From: Chryseobacterium gleum
GTDB taxonomy: Bacteria > Bacteroidota > Bacteroidia > Flavobacteriales_D > Crocinitomicaceae
Direction of reading: 5' to 3'
Assembly: GCA_945897565.1 (NCBI GenBank)
Contig: CAMDFN010000010.1
Span: 19,394-83,393 of the forward strand
DNA length: 64,000 bases
Shown here: piece by piece, positions 1 to 8,499 of the stretch
How positions within the stretch are numbered: the stretch's first letter is position 1
How the letters are laid out: each line of letters begins with the position of its first letter
Notes under the pieces: generated by a model
What the model was told of the DNA's origin: nothing
Seen by the model: the letters and a program-made list of their open reading frames with translations, nothing else
Databases searched by the model: none
Made by a program: the position numbers and the translations under genes

Positions 1-501
1 TATCTTTTCACTTATTATTTGATTGGTACAATCACCTTTTTCTTGTGCTTTGGCCTCATGCAAATGGATATCGACACCGGAATGGGCTTGGGTCTTTTTG
101 CAATTTTCGGCATCATCCGCTACCGTACAGATGCCATTGAAATCAAAGAAATGACTTACCTGTTTATGGTCATTGGCATTAGTGTTGTCAATGCTTTGGC
201 CTCTAATGAACTGAGTATTTCTGAAGTGGGCGTCATCAACGTCACCGTTGTATTGCTGACTTATTTGCTCGAAAATGTCTGGCTGATGAAGCACGAAACC
301 CGCAAAACCATCAACTACGAGCGCATTGACCTCATCAAGTCAGAAAATCACGACCTACTCAAAGTGGACCTCGAAAAACGTACTGGCTTGACCATCAACC
401 GTGTCGAAGTGGGCAAAATTGACTTTTTGAACGACACGGCTTTAGTGCGCATCTATTATTACGCAGACGAACAAGAATTTTCTGACTACCACGTTCAGTA
501 A
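1..501 (+). CDS. DUF4956 family membrane protein, 5' end outside window
   Basis: The frame is open from the first base, so the true start lies upstream; 166 residues up to the TAA stop are visible. The first ~85 visible residues are hydrophobic and look like three or four membrane segments, interrupted by the charged stretch RYRTDAIEIKEM that is typical of DUF4956. A soluble tail of about 75 residues follows (TGLTINRVEVGKIDFLNDTA). The biochemical role of the family is not established; members elsewhere often sit beside VTC-type polyphosphate polymerase genes, which cannot be checked here. The gene ends 1 base before lpxK. Family call is from recognition of the sequence; function unknown. Confidence 0.75.
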   Translation, partial: YLFTYYLIGTITFFLCFGLMQMDIDTGMGLGLFAIFGIIRYRTDAIEIKEMTYLFMVIGISVVNALASNELSISEVGVINVTVVLLTYLLENVWLMKHETRKTINYERIDLIKSENHDLLKVDLEKRTGLTINRVEVGKIDFLNDTALVRIYYYADEQEFSDYHVQ

Positions 502-502
502 A

Positions 503-1519
503 ATGCGCAGGCTGGCGCTATATCCATTTGCGCTGATCTATGGCGCAGTCATTTGGTTGCGCAACCGCTGCTTTGACCTGCAAATTTTTCGAACCCAAGC
601 CATTCCCGGAAAATCCATTTGCATTGGAAATATTTCCGCAGGCGGAACCGGAAAATCTCCACATGTCGCCTTTCTGATCGCGCAACTTACCGCGCAATTC
701 CAACTCCAAGTATTGAGCCGTGGCTACGGCAGAAAAACATCCGGATTCATCATGGTTGATGCAGCAAAAACGCCACAAGATGTGGGTGATGAATCTTGTA
801 TGTTGTATGCACAATTCAAAAATCAGGCACAATTTGCCGTTTGTGAAAACCGAAATTACGGCATTCAAAGACTCAGAAGCGAAAAACCTACATCCCTGAT
901 TCTATTAGACGACGCCTTTCAACACCGCTGGGTAAGGGCTGGATTGAATATCGTTCTCACAACTTTTGACCAACCTATTCACAAAGATGCGCTCTTGCCG
1001 GCAGGCCTTTTGCGCGAACCCGCAAGCGGTCTAAGACGAGCAAATGCACTTATCGTTACCAAATGCCCGCCATTTGACACTTTTGACCCAATTGCATTTT
1101 ATAAACATTACGAAAAGTGGCGCCTTCCTGTGTTTTTTTCTAGATATGTCTACCGACCACTCACTTGTCTTACCCAAGCAGTAGCCGATATTCAGGACGT
1201 TTTGATAGTCAGTGCAATTGCCAAACCAAGTTATCTAGACGACGCCTTCAAACAAAATGTGCGCATACAACATATCAGCTATTCAGACCACCACGCCTAT
1301 ACACAAGCAAATGTGAACGAAATACATCAATTTTTTGATACCTTTGCAACAGCAAATTCTGCAATTGTGACAACCGCCAAAGATTGGGTCAAAATTCAAT
1401 CTTTATTGCGTCCAGAAGACCAACAAAAGTACCCCTGGTACTTATTAACTTTTGAGCTCGAGTGGTTGGATCAACCTGCATTTAATCAATTTATTAGCGC
1501 TTATGTTGTCTCAAATTAA
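503..1519 (+). CDS. lpxK: Tetraacyldisaccharide 4'-kinase (lipid A biosynthesis)
   Basis: LpxK phosphorylates the 4' position of the tetraacyl-disaccharide-1-phosphate lipid A precursor at the cytoplasmic face of the inner membrane. At 338 residues it has the usual family length. The N-terminus has a hydrophobic/basic membrane-association helix (residues 1-20), followed by the P-loop in GNISAGGTGKSPHVAFL (about residues 42-58) and the family signatures LSRGYGRK, VGDE, LLDDAFQHR and TAKDWVK. The ATG lies 1 base after the DUF4956 stop. The 3' end overlaps the next gene by 17 bases, implying translational coupling. A second lipid A gene (lpxH) lies 4.5 kb downstream in the same run. Confidence 0.95.
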   Translation: MRRLALYPFALIYGAVIWLRNRCFDLQIFRTQAIPGKSICIGNISAGGTGKSPHVAFLIAQLTAQFQLQVLSRGYGRKTSGFIMVDAAKTPQDVGDESCMLYAQFKNQAQFAVCENRNYGIQRLRSEKPTSLILLDDAFQHRWVRAGLNIVLTTFDQPIHKDALLPAGLLREPASGLRRANALIVTKCPPFDTFDPIAFYKHYEKWRLPVFFSRYVYRPLTCLTQAVADIQDVLIVSAIAKPSYLDDAFKQNVRIQHISYSDHHAYTQANVNEIHQFFDTFATANSAIVTTAKDWVKIQSLLRPEDQQKYPWYLLTFELEWLDQPAFNQFISAYVVSN

Positions 1520-2315
1520 AGAAAGTACCGCCTTCATCCAAAGTAAGACTAATATTGTACCCAGTATTGGTATCATTTTAGGCACTGGCTTAGGCGGATT
1601 GGTCAAGGAAATTGAAATCATCGACGAAATCAACTACGAAGACATCCCAAACTTCCCGGTTTCTACAGTAGAGAGCCATTCCGGCAAACTCATTTTTGGC
1701 CGCATTGGTGGCAAAATGGTTGTGGCCATGCAAGGTCGCTTTCATTACTATGAAGGCTATTCTCTCCAACAAGTGACCTTTCCGGTGCGCGTCATGAAAC
1801 TACTCGGCATAGAGCGCCTTTTTGTGAGCAACGCATCAGGTGGCGTCAATCCTGATTTTGAAGTAGGTGAAATCATGATCATGAACGATCACATTAATTT
1901 GTTTCCGGGCAACCCCTTGATCGGAAAAAACATCGACGAACTTGGGCCTCGTTTTCCAGACATGAGTGACCCCTACGACCAACAAATGATTGACAAAGCC
2001 GTCGATATTGCAAAAGATTTAGGCATTCGCGTTGCTGTTGGTTGTTATGCCGGGCTTACCGGCCCGACACTAGAAACACCATCGGAATACAAATACGTGC
2101 GCACCATTGGTGCCGATGCCGTCGGGATGTCTACCGTACCAGAAGTTATTGTTGCGCGACACATGAGCATTCCATGTTTTGCAATCTCCATCATCACCGA
2201 CCTAGGTGTGCCTGGCAAAATCAAAAAAGTAAGCGTCCAAGATGTCATTGAAGTGGCAAGCCGTCAAGAGCCCAAAATGACACAAATCATGAAAGAACTC
2301 ATTTCCAGCATCTAA
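1503..2315 (+). CDS. Purine nucleoside phosphorylase, trimeric (PNP/MTAP) family
   Basis: This enzyme cleaves purine ribonucleosides with phosphate to free base and ribose-1-phosphate. The ATG at 1503 is chosen because it begins the conserved N-terminus (MLSQIKES); the longer frame only reads through the end of lpxK. 270 residues is the normal length for the trimeric family. Motifs: GIILGTGLGGL phosphate loop, SHSGKL, GRFHYYEGY, SNASGGVNP, AGLTGPTLET (catalytic Glu191) and VGMSTVPEV. At the base-recognition position, where human PNP has Asn243, this protein has Asp233 (SIITD), the residue found in MTA phosphorylase. Base preference is therefore uncertain and adenosine or MTA use is possible. 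It overlaps lpxK by 17 bases and precedes gatB by 15. Confidence 0.9.
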   Translation: MLSQIKESTAFIQSKTNIVPSIGIILGTGLGGLVKEIEIIDEINYEDIPNFPVSTVESHSGKLIFGRIGGKMVVAMQGRFHYYEGYSLQQVTFPVRVMKLLGIERLFVSNASGGVNPDFEVGEIMIMNDHINLFPGNPLIGKNIDELGPRFPDMSDPYDQQMIDKAVDIAKDLGIRVAVGCYAGLTGPTLETPSEYKYVRTIGADAVGMSTVPEVIVARHMSIPCFAISIITDLGVPGKIKKVSVQDVIEVASRQEPKMTQIMKELISSI

Positions 2316-2330
2316 AACTACATCCACAGC

Positions 2331-3785
2331 ATGGAACAAACGCTTAGAGATCGTTACGAGGTGGTCATCGGACTTGAAGTCCATGCCCAACTCCTGACAA
2401 ATACAAAGGCCTATTCTTCAGACCTCAACGCCTACGGATCCGCGCCTAACACCAACATTAGTGCCATCACGCTTGGGCACCCAGGCACCCTTCCCGTCAT
2501 GAACCGCAAAACCATTGACTTTGCCATCAGACTCGGGCTCGCTTGCGGCTGCAACATAGCTCCCCAACAATATTTTGCGCGCAAAAACTACTTTTATCCT
2601 GACCTACCAAAAGGTTATCAAATCACCCAAGATACCACCCCTATTTGTACTGGAGGCCAAATCCTGATCCGCACCGAAGACAGCACTCAAAAAATCATAG
2701 GCATTACGCGCATCCATATGGAGGAAGATGCTGGCAAAAGTATCCACGACGTCGATGTCTACGACACACTCGTGGACCTCAACCGCGCAGGCACTCCCCT
2801 ACTAGAAATCGTTTCTGAACCTGATTTGCGCTCGTCTGCAGAAGCCTATAATTACCTCACAGAAGTACGTAAATTATTGCGTTACCTCGATATCTGCGAT
2901 GGCAATATGGAAGAAGGTTCTATGCGCTGCGATGCCAATGTTTCTGTACGCCTTGTCGGAGCCATCGATTTCGGAACCAAAGTAGAGGTCAAGAACATGA
3001 ACTCCATTCGCAATGTGCAACGCGCCATTGAATTTGAAATCACACGCCAAATTGAAGCGCTAGAAAACGGCGAAGCACTGACACAAGAAACCCGTGCCTT
3101 CGATGCCCTAAAAGGCATTACTATTTCCATGCGTACCAAAGAGGCGGCCAACGACTACCGCTACTTTCCAGAACCCGACCTCCCTCCTATAACAGTGAGC
3201 ACTGCCCAAATTGCGGATATCGCCAAAGAAATGCCGGCATTGCCAAACGCACTTTTTGAACGCTATACCAAAATATATGGGCTCAGTGACTACGACGCCT
3301 ACAATATCACTGATCAAAAAGGTTTGGCCCTTTATTATGAAGAACTCATTAGTGCCACCAAAAATTACAAAGCCGCAGCCAATTGGCTGATGGGCGATAT
3401 CAAATCTTACCTCAATGAGCAAGGTGTAGATATCTCTGCTTTTCCAATTGCAGCAAAGCGCATCGCCGCCTTGATTGAACTCATTGACCAAGGCAAGATA
3501 TCCAATTCAATTGCAGCGCAAAGATTGTTTCCAGCCCTATTTGAAAATACTGAAACCCCGCTTGAAATTGCAGAAAGGCTCAACCTCATCCAAAGTTCAG
3601 ATAGTTCAGTCATTGAAGGCTTCATTGCGCAAGTGATTGCACAAAATACGGCTGAAGTAGAACGCTACAGAAGCGGCGAAAAACAACTGATTGGATTTTT
3701 CATGGGGCAACTCATGAAAGTTTCTGGAGGTAAAGCCGACCCGAAAGCAGCAAACGGGCTACTCAGACAACAACTCGAAAGCTAA
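2331..3785 (+). CDS. gatB: Asp-tRNA(Asn)/Glu-tRNA(Gln) amidotransferase subunit B
   Basis: GatB is the kinase/transferase subunit of the GatCAB complex, which amidates Glu-tRNA(Gln) and Asp-tRNA(Asn). The 484-residue protein has the complete GatB_N catalytic domain (YEVVIGLEVHAQL near the N-terminus, GHPGTLPVMN, ARKNYFYPDLPKGYQI, HMEEDAGKS, CDGNMEEGSMRCDANVS) and the C-terminal helical GatB/YqeY tRNA-binding domain (about residues 330-484, ending in MGQLMKVSGGKADP). gatA and gatC are not in the window, so the complex is encoded at scattered loci. The stop overlaps the next start by one base (TAATG). Confidence 0.97.
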   Translation: MEQTLRDRYEVVIGLEVHAQLLTNTKAYSSDLNAYGSAPNTNISAITLGHPGTLPVMNRKTIDFAIRLGLACGCNIAPQQYFARKNYFYPDLPKGYQITQDTTPICTGGQILIRTEDSTQKIIGITRIHMEEDAGKSIHDVDVYDTLVDLNRAGTPLLEIVSEPDLRSSAEAYNYLTEVRKLLRYLDICDGNMEEGSMRCDANVSVRLVGAIDFGTKVEVKNMNSIRNVQRAIEFEITRQIEALENGEALTQETRAFDALKGITISMRTKEAANDYRYFPEPDLPPITVSTAQIADIAKEMPALPNALFERYTKIYGLSDYDAYNITDQKGLALYYEELISATKNYKAAANWLMGDIKSYLNEQGVDISAFPIAAKRIAALIELIDQGKISNSIAAQRLFPALFENTETPLEIAERLNLIQSSDSSVIEGFIAQVIAQNTAEVERYRSGEKQLIGFFMGQLMKVSGGKADPKAANGLLRQQLES

Positions 3786-4972
3786 TGTCGTTCTTGAAAT
3801 CCAATATAAAAATTGTTTGGATTCTTCTCCTTGTGGCTGCTGGAGGCCTCTTCTTGTGGTATATCAATCGCTCTGAACTCGAAAAAAACGGACTCGAAGA
3901 AAATCTATTTATCAGCGGGCAAATTCAAGGAGCCGGTGGTTTACAACTTTTTTTAGAAGCACCTAGTGACCGTGGCGTCATTTCCGTTGCACAAACAGAA
4001 ATAGCCGAAGATGGTTCATTTGAACTTCCGGCCAATATTCCAGGGCTAGGGTTATACAACTTGCGCATTTCAGACTTAAACGGCAGTACCCTCTGGCTAC
4101 CCTTGCAACCCTCTGACAAAATTTCGCTGCGCTGTGAGCTAACTAATTTCAGTTTCAAACCCGGGCTAAGTGGTGTCAAATGGGCAGCAACTTATGCTGA
4201 ACTCATGCAGCAAACCAAACGTTTTGAATCCATTCAAAATGAATTGCAACAAAACCCGCTCAAGTTAGACCAAGACGCCGTCGCGGCTGCTTATACAGCT
4301 GCTAAATCTAGTTACGAAGCCTTTTGTGTGCAGGCCATCAACAGAGATTTGAGTAGCCCAGTGAATATCATGCTGAGCATGAATTTACTGCCCACCACAG
4401 GTTTTGAGGATTGGAATGCGGCACACCTGCAAACACTTGAAAAATTAAGCCAAGCCTTTGCACAGCGCTATGCTAGCCAAGCCGCAAGTCAGAATATGCA
4501 AGCGCAATGCGCCCAAATTGAAGATGCCTTTTTTGCCTACACGCAAATGACCAACGGCAGTATGGCTGCACCAGAAATTACACTACCAGACCCCTCGGGC
4601 CAAATACGTTCCTTGAGTTCTTTAAAGGGCAAATACGTCTTGATTGATTTCTGGGCTTCTTGGTGCGGCCCCTGCAAAAGCGAAATGCCAAATGTCATTG
4701 CCGCCTATAACAAATATAAAAATCAAGGTTTCACTATTTTTAGCGTTTCTTTAGATGAAGACAAAGCCAAATGGCAAGCCGCTATCAAATCTTGGGGCAT
4801 GACCTGGCCCGATCATAGCAGCGATCTCAATGGTTGGAAATCCAACCTACCTCAACTCTATCAATTTGACGGCATTCCATACACAGTTTTGGTCAATCCA
4901 GAAGGTAAAATAATTGGAACCAACCTCAGAGGTCAAAAACTGAAAGATAAACTCGCCACCTTATTTAATTGA
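3785..4972 (+). CDS. TlpA-like thioredoxin with DUF4369 domain, membrane-anchored
   Basis: A 395-residue periplasm-facing thiol-disulfide oxidoreductase. A single N-terminal hydrophobic segment (about residues 9-26, without a lipobox) anchors or exports it. It is followed by a beta-rich DUF4369-like domain (about 38-125), a helical linker, and a C-terminal TlpA/AhpC-type thioredoxin domain (about 262-395) with the active site WCGPC at residues 293-297 inside DFWASWCGPCKSEMPN. The cis-Pro loop is present as GIPYTVL. This architecture is common in Bacteroidota; substrates are unknown. It shares the operon with a second, clearly related copy starting 1 base after its stop. Confidence 0.88.
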   Translation: MSFLKSNIKIVWILLLVAAGGLFLWYINRSELEKNGLEENLFISGQIQGAGGLQLFLEAPSDRGVISVAQTEIAEDGSFELPANIPGLGLYNLRISDLNGSTLWLPLQPSDKISLRCELTNFSFKPGLSGVKWAATYAELMQQTKRFESIQNELQQNPLKLDQDAVAAAYTAAKSSYEAFCVQAINRDLSSPVNIMLSMNLLPTTGFEDWNAAHLQTLEKLSQAFAQRYASQAASQNMQAQCAQIEDAFFAYTQMTNGSMAAPEITLPDPSGQIRSLSSLKGKYVLIDFWASWCGPCKSEMPNVIAAYNKYKNQGFTIFSVSLDEDKAKWQAAIKSWGMTWPDHSSDLNGWKSNLPQLYQFDGIPYTVLVNPEGKIIGTNLRGQKLKDKLATLFN

Positions 4973-4973
4973 T

Positions 4974-6080
4974 ATGAAATCCATTTGCTCATTCTTACTG
5001 CTTTTTCCGCTCCTTTGCTTTGGTCAAGGACAGCCTTTTCAAATTAGTGGGCAAATTTTTTCGAGCGGCGCAGATTCCGTTTACTTATCGCAGCAATTCG
5101 GGACTACATTTAAAGATTATTACGCCAGTCCGATCTCTGCCAAAGGAAATTTCGAGCTCAAAGGCAGCCTTGCGGGGCCAGACTACTATATTTTGCGCGT
5201 GGGCCAAAACAACCTCAACCTCGTTATCCGAGACAGCACCCCTATTCAAATCTTTGGCGACGGCCGCAATCTGCTTCAATTTTGCAATTTTGTCAATTCC
5301 GAAGAGTCGCGCCAAATGCACGAATATGTTGTGCTCAATGCCAATTGGCGCGCCAAAGCAGATTCTGCCTTGGCTGCCATCAAAACAGACCCAACCAAAG
5401 AGGCAGATATCAACAGTTACATGACCCAAGCTTATAGTCAGTTTCAGACTGCACTCCAAAGTTATGTCGCGATGTATGCCAACTCAGCAGCACTCATCTT
5501 GCCCCTGAGCAGCATCCAACCCGATCAAGATTTTGCATCTTATGAAAAATTGATTATTCCACTTTATCAGAGCTTTAGTCAAAGTGCTATTTTACAAAAC
5601 CTTTATAAAAATTTCTTGTCGGAGAAACAAGCAAGAGATGCAGCTAATCCATTTGCAAAAGGAAAAACTGTGCCTGATTTTGAAGAATTGCGCACAGATG
5701 GCAAAAAGAAAATGAAACTTTCTGACCTAAAGGGTCAGGTTGTACTACTGGACTTCTGGGCTTCGTGGTGTGGCCCCTGCCGGGCAGAAAACCCAAATGT
5801 TGTTCAGAACTACCAAAAATATAAAGACGCTGGTTTTACGGTCATGAGTGTTTCCCTTGACTCCAACAAAGACAAATGGTTAGCCGCCATTGAGGCAGAT
5901 CAATTAGTTTGGCCAAACCACGTCAGTGACCTCGGTGGTTGGAAAAGTAAAGTTGCCGTCCTATACGGCGTTCAATCTATCCCCTTTACGGTTTTGCTAG
6001 ACAAAGAAGGCCGTGTAATTGCGACCAACTTGAGAGGTGCTGCGCTCGAACAAACCCTGGAACAAATTTTTGGTTTTTGA
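4974..6080 (+). CDS. TlpA-like thioredoxin with DUF4369 domain, exported
   Basis: A 368-residue paralogue of the preceding gene with the same order of parts: cleavable signal peptide (about residues 1-18, ending LLCFGQG), DUF4369-like domain, helical linker, and C-terminal TlpA thioredoxin domain with WCGPC at residues 265-269 (DFWASWCGPCRAENPN) and the cis-Pro loop SIPFTVL. Both copies share the rarely varied stretches VSLD, KDKW/KAKW and VSDLGGWKS/SSDLNGWKS, so they are probably a tandem duplication that has diverged strongly in the N-terminal half. This copy appears soluble in the periplasm while the first is anchored. Stop and next ATG overlap by one base (TGATG). Confidence 0.88.
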   Translation: MKSICSFLLLFPLLCFGQGQPFQISGQIFSSGADSVYLSQQFGTTFKDYYASPISAKGNFELKGSLAGPDYYILRVGQNNLNLVIRDSTPIQIFGDGRNLLQFCNFVNSEESRQMHEYVVLNANWRAKADSALAAIKTDPTKEADINSYMTQAYSQFQTALQSYVAMYANSAALILPLSSIQPDQDFASYEKLIIPLYQSFSQSAILQNLYKNFLSEKQARDAANPFAKGKTVPDFEELRTDGKKKMKLSDLKGQVVLLDFWASWCGPCRAENPNVVQNYQKYKDAGFTVMSVSLDSNKDKWLAAIEADQLVWPNHVSDLGGWKSKVAVLYGVQSIPFTVLLDKEGRVIATNLRGAALEQTLEQIFGF

Positions 6081-6859
6081 TGACTGAGCAGCAGAAATAC
6101 CTCTACTTTGCCTCCGACCTGCATTTAGGCGCTCCTAATGCACAAAAAAGTGCCGTTCGTGAAAAGGCATTCATCAATTGGCTAGATGACATCAAACCCA
6201 CTGCCAAGGCCATTTATCTTTTGGGCGACGTCTTTGACTTTTGGTTTGAGTACAAAACGGTTGTGCCTAAAGGCTACACAAGACTTCTTGGCAAAATCGC
6301 CGAACTTTCAGATGCTGGTATAGAAATTCATTATTTCAAAGGCAACCACGATATGTGGGTGTTTGATTATTTTCAAAAAGAACTAGGACTCACGCTGCAT
6401 AGCGATGCGCATACCTTTACCTATGCAGGCAAGCAATTTTATTTGCACCACGGCGACGGCCTAGGCCCAGGAGACTACAAATACAAAGTGCTCAAACGCT
6501 TCTTTCGAAGTGCCTTGTGCCAATGGCTATTTGCCAGACTACATCCCAACTTTGGCATTGGTTTGGCGAGCTTTTTATCGCGCAGAAGCCGAGCAAATGG
6601 CGGTGCTAAAGACGCTACATACAATGGTCCGCAAACAGAATGGCTATTTCAATACGTTCAAGAATTGGCCCAAAAACAAGACCACGACTACTATCTTTTT
6701 GGCCATCGCCACCTGCCCCTTCACTTGAAGCACGGAAATGCGCTTTATATCAATACCGGGGACTGGTTGCAGTACCGCACATTTGCCCGTTTTGACACCG
6801 AAACATTGGAGCTCTTTACATGGTCAGACAACCAAGCGATACCCTACCATGGCAACTGA
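6080..6859 (+). CDS. lpxH: UDP-2,3-diacylglucosamine diphosphatase, LpxH-like
   Basis: A calcineurin-like metallophosphoesterase of 259 residues that hydrolyses UDP-2,3-diacylglucosamine to lipid X in lipid A synthesis. The five metal-site blocks are all present and in order: FASDLHLGAP, LLGDVFDFWFEY, KGNHDMWVFDY, LHHGDGLGPGD and LFGHRHLP. The ATG at 6080 is preferred over the in-frame TTG one codon earlier because it overlaps the preceding stop in a TGATG junction. The last 11 bases overlap tsaE. Bacteroidota LpxH proteins are divergent, so a related phosphoesterase cannot be fully excluded, but co-occurrence with lpxK in the same run supports the call. Confidence 0.88.
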   Translation: MTEQQKYLYFASDLHLGAPNAQKSAVREKAFINWLDDIKPTAKAIYLLGDVFDFWFEYKTVVPKGYTRLLGKIAELSDAGIEIHYFKGNHDMWVFDYFQKELGLTLHSDAHTFTYAGKQFYLHHGDGLGPGDYKYKVLKRFFRSALCQWLFARLHPNFGIGLASFLSRRSRANGGAKDATYNGPQTEWLFQYVQELAQKQDHDYYLFGHRHLPLHLKHGNALYINTGDWLQYRTFARFDTETLELFTWSDNQAIPYHGN

Positions 6860-7289
6860 AACCATTGGTTTTTGGACTGGGGTGAGACAAGAAAACCTGC
6901 CATTACTTGCCAAAAATATATGGAAATTATTAGCTCAACCTTGTTTTGTAGCACTCGAAGCTGAAATGGGCTGCGGTAAAACAACACTCGTTAGCGCCTT
7001 ACTTGAAGCTGCTGGGGTGGCGCACTTTGAGGGCTCACCTACTTTTGCGCTTGTTCAGGCCTATGACAGTCCTGTAAAGGGTGGAATCTATCACCTCGAC
7101 TGCTATCGCATTGAGAATGAGCAGGAACTCCGCAACCTCGGTCTAGAAGAACTCTTCGATGAAAACGCTTATTTTTTGGTAGAATGGCCACAAAAAATCG
7201 AGACAATATTGCCAAAACCGCACTTTAGGCTGTATATTCGTATAGAACCCGACTTCAGTCGAGAAATCACGCTACGCTATGACCACTGA
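6849..7289 (+). CDS. tsaE: tRNA threonylcarbamoyladenosine biosynthesis ATPase TsaE
   Basis: TsaE is the small ATPase that cycles the TsaB-TsaD complex when t6A is installed at position 37 of ANN-decoding tRNAs. The ATG at 6849 is chosen because the 146-residue product from there has normal length and begins just before the conserved region; upstream codons read through lpxH. Motifs: Walker A in LEAEMGCGKTTLVSALL, the F-EGSPTFALV stretch, YHLDCYRI, LEELFDENAYFLVEWPQ. It overlaps lpxH by 11 bases and ald by 11 bases, a strong sign of coupled translation. Confidence 0.95.
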   Translation: MATETIGFWTGVRQENLPLLAKNIWKLLAQPCFVALEAEMGCGKTTLVSALLEAAGVAHFEGSPTFALVQAYDSPVKGGIYHLDCYRIENEQELRNLGLEELFDENAYFLVEWPQKIETILPKPHFRLYIRIEPDFSREITLRYDH

Positions 7290-8499
7290 TCCACACTTGC
7301 TCAAAACGTTAATTCAACAAGGAGCGCTCCTTCCTAAAGAGGAGCTGCTTGAGGTGCGTCGAAAAAAAGGCAAGCTCCTCATTGGTATTCCAAAAGAAAC
7401 TTCCTTCCAAGAGAGAAGAGTGGCTTTGGTTCCCGAGGCTGTTGGTTTGCTCATTGCCAATGGTCATCAGGTGCTCATTGAAAGTAAAGCCGGTGAAGGT
7501 GCTCACTTCACAGACAACGAATACAGCGAGGCTGGCGCACAAATCATTTACGACCGCAAAGGGGTGTATCAGTCCGATATTATCCTCAAAGTAGCACCGC
7601 CTTCTGAAGAAGAAATCGCACTCATGCCGGGCAACCAAACTTTCATTTCTGCTTTGCAACTCGCTACTCAACCCAAAGAAATTTTACAGCAACTCAGCAC
7701 TAAAAAAATTACCGCTATAGCTTGGGATTATATCCGCGACGAAGAAGGTGTTTTTTCCATCGTACGCACCATGAGTGAAATCGCCGGAACCACCTCTATT
7801 TTAGTGGCTGGTGAACTCCTCTCCTCTTTCTCAGAAGGCAAAGGCCTCATGCTCGGAGGTATTTCAGGTGTTCAGCCCACTGAAATTGTGGTGCTTGGCG
7901 CAGGTACTGTTGGCGAATTTGCCACCAGGGCCGCATTGGGTTTGGGCGCATCTGTCAAAATATTTGACAATTCGCTCTCCAGATTGCGCCGCCTTCAAAA
8001 CGATCTTGGGCAACGCGTATATACGTCTATTTTACAACCTAAAGTTTTGGCAAAGGCTGTAAGAAGAGCTGATGTCGTTATTGGTGCCTTGCGCTCAACT
8101 ATTGGCCGCACACCCTGCGTTGTTTCGGAAGACATGATATCACAAATGAAACCAGGTTCGGTTGTCATTGATGTCAGTATTGACCAAGGTGGGTGCTTTG
8201 AGACCTCTCGCATTACCAACCACATTGAATCTACATTTGTCAAACACGACGTGACGCATTATTGCGTGCCAAATATGGCCTCACGGGTGTCTAGAACGGC
8301 ATCTTTTGCACTTTCCAACACACTTTCTCCACTATTGCTTGAAATGGGTGAGCGCGGCGGCGTGCCCGACCTCATCAGAACGCACGCAGGTTTTAGAAAT
8401 GGAGTTTATATGTTCCGGGGTATCCTGACCAATGAAGTCTTGGGAAAGGTTTTTGACCTTCAATACAAAGACATCCATCTTATCCTACCAGGTATCTAA
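7279..8499 (+). CDS. ald: Alanine dehydrogenase-family protein with changed catalytic His
   Basis: A 406-residue member of the alanine dehydrogenase/PNT family (NAD-dependent alanine to pyruvate plus ammonia). It carries about 30 extra N-terminal residues compared with the classical ~370-residue enzyme. Seen: IGIPKE followed by ERRVAL (Arg47, pyruvate-binding Arg), DIILKVAPP (Lys104, catalytic Lys), the NAD fold VVLGAGTVGE (about 204-213), and SIDQGGCFE (Asp302). The catalytic His96 of the Mycobacterium enzyme, in FLHLA, is replaced by Gln127 (ISALQLA). The same change is, from memory, widespread in Bacteroidota homologues, so the annotated reaction should be treated as inferred. It overlaps tsaE by 11 bases and its stop overlaps the next start (TAATG). 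Confidence 0.82.
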   Translation: MTTDPHLLKTLIQQGALLPKEELLEVRRKKGKLLIGIPKETSFQERRVALVPEAVGLLIANGHQVLIESKAGEGAHFTDNEYSEAGAQIIYDRKGVYQSDIILKVAPPSEEEIALMPGNQTFISALQLATQPKEILQQLSTKKITAIAWDYIRDEEGVFSIVRTMSEIAGTTSILVAGELLSSFSEGKGLMLGGISGVQPTEIVVLGAGTVGEFATRAALGLGASVKIFDNSLSRLRRLQNDLGQRVYTSILQPKVLAKAVRRADVVIGALRSTIGRTPCVVSEDMISQMKPGSVVIDVSIDQGGCFETSRITNHIESTFVKHDVTHYCVPNMASRVSRTASFALSNTLSPLLLEMGERGGVPDLIRTHAGFRNGVYMFRGILTNEVLGKVFDLQYKDIHLILPGI

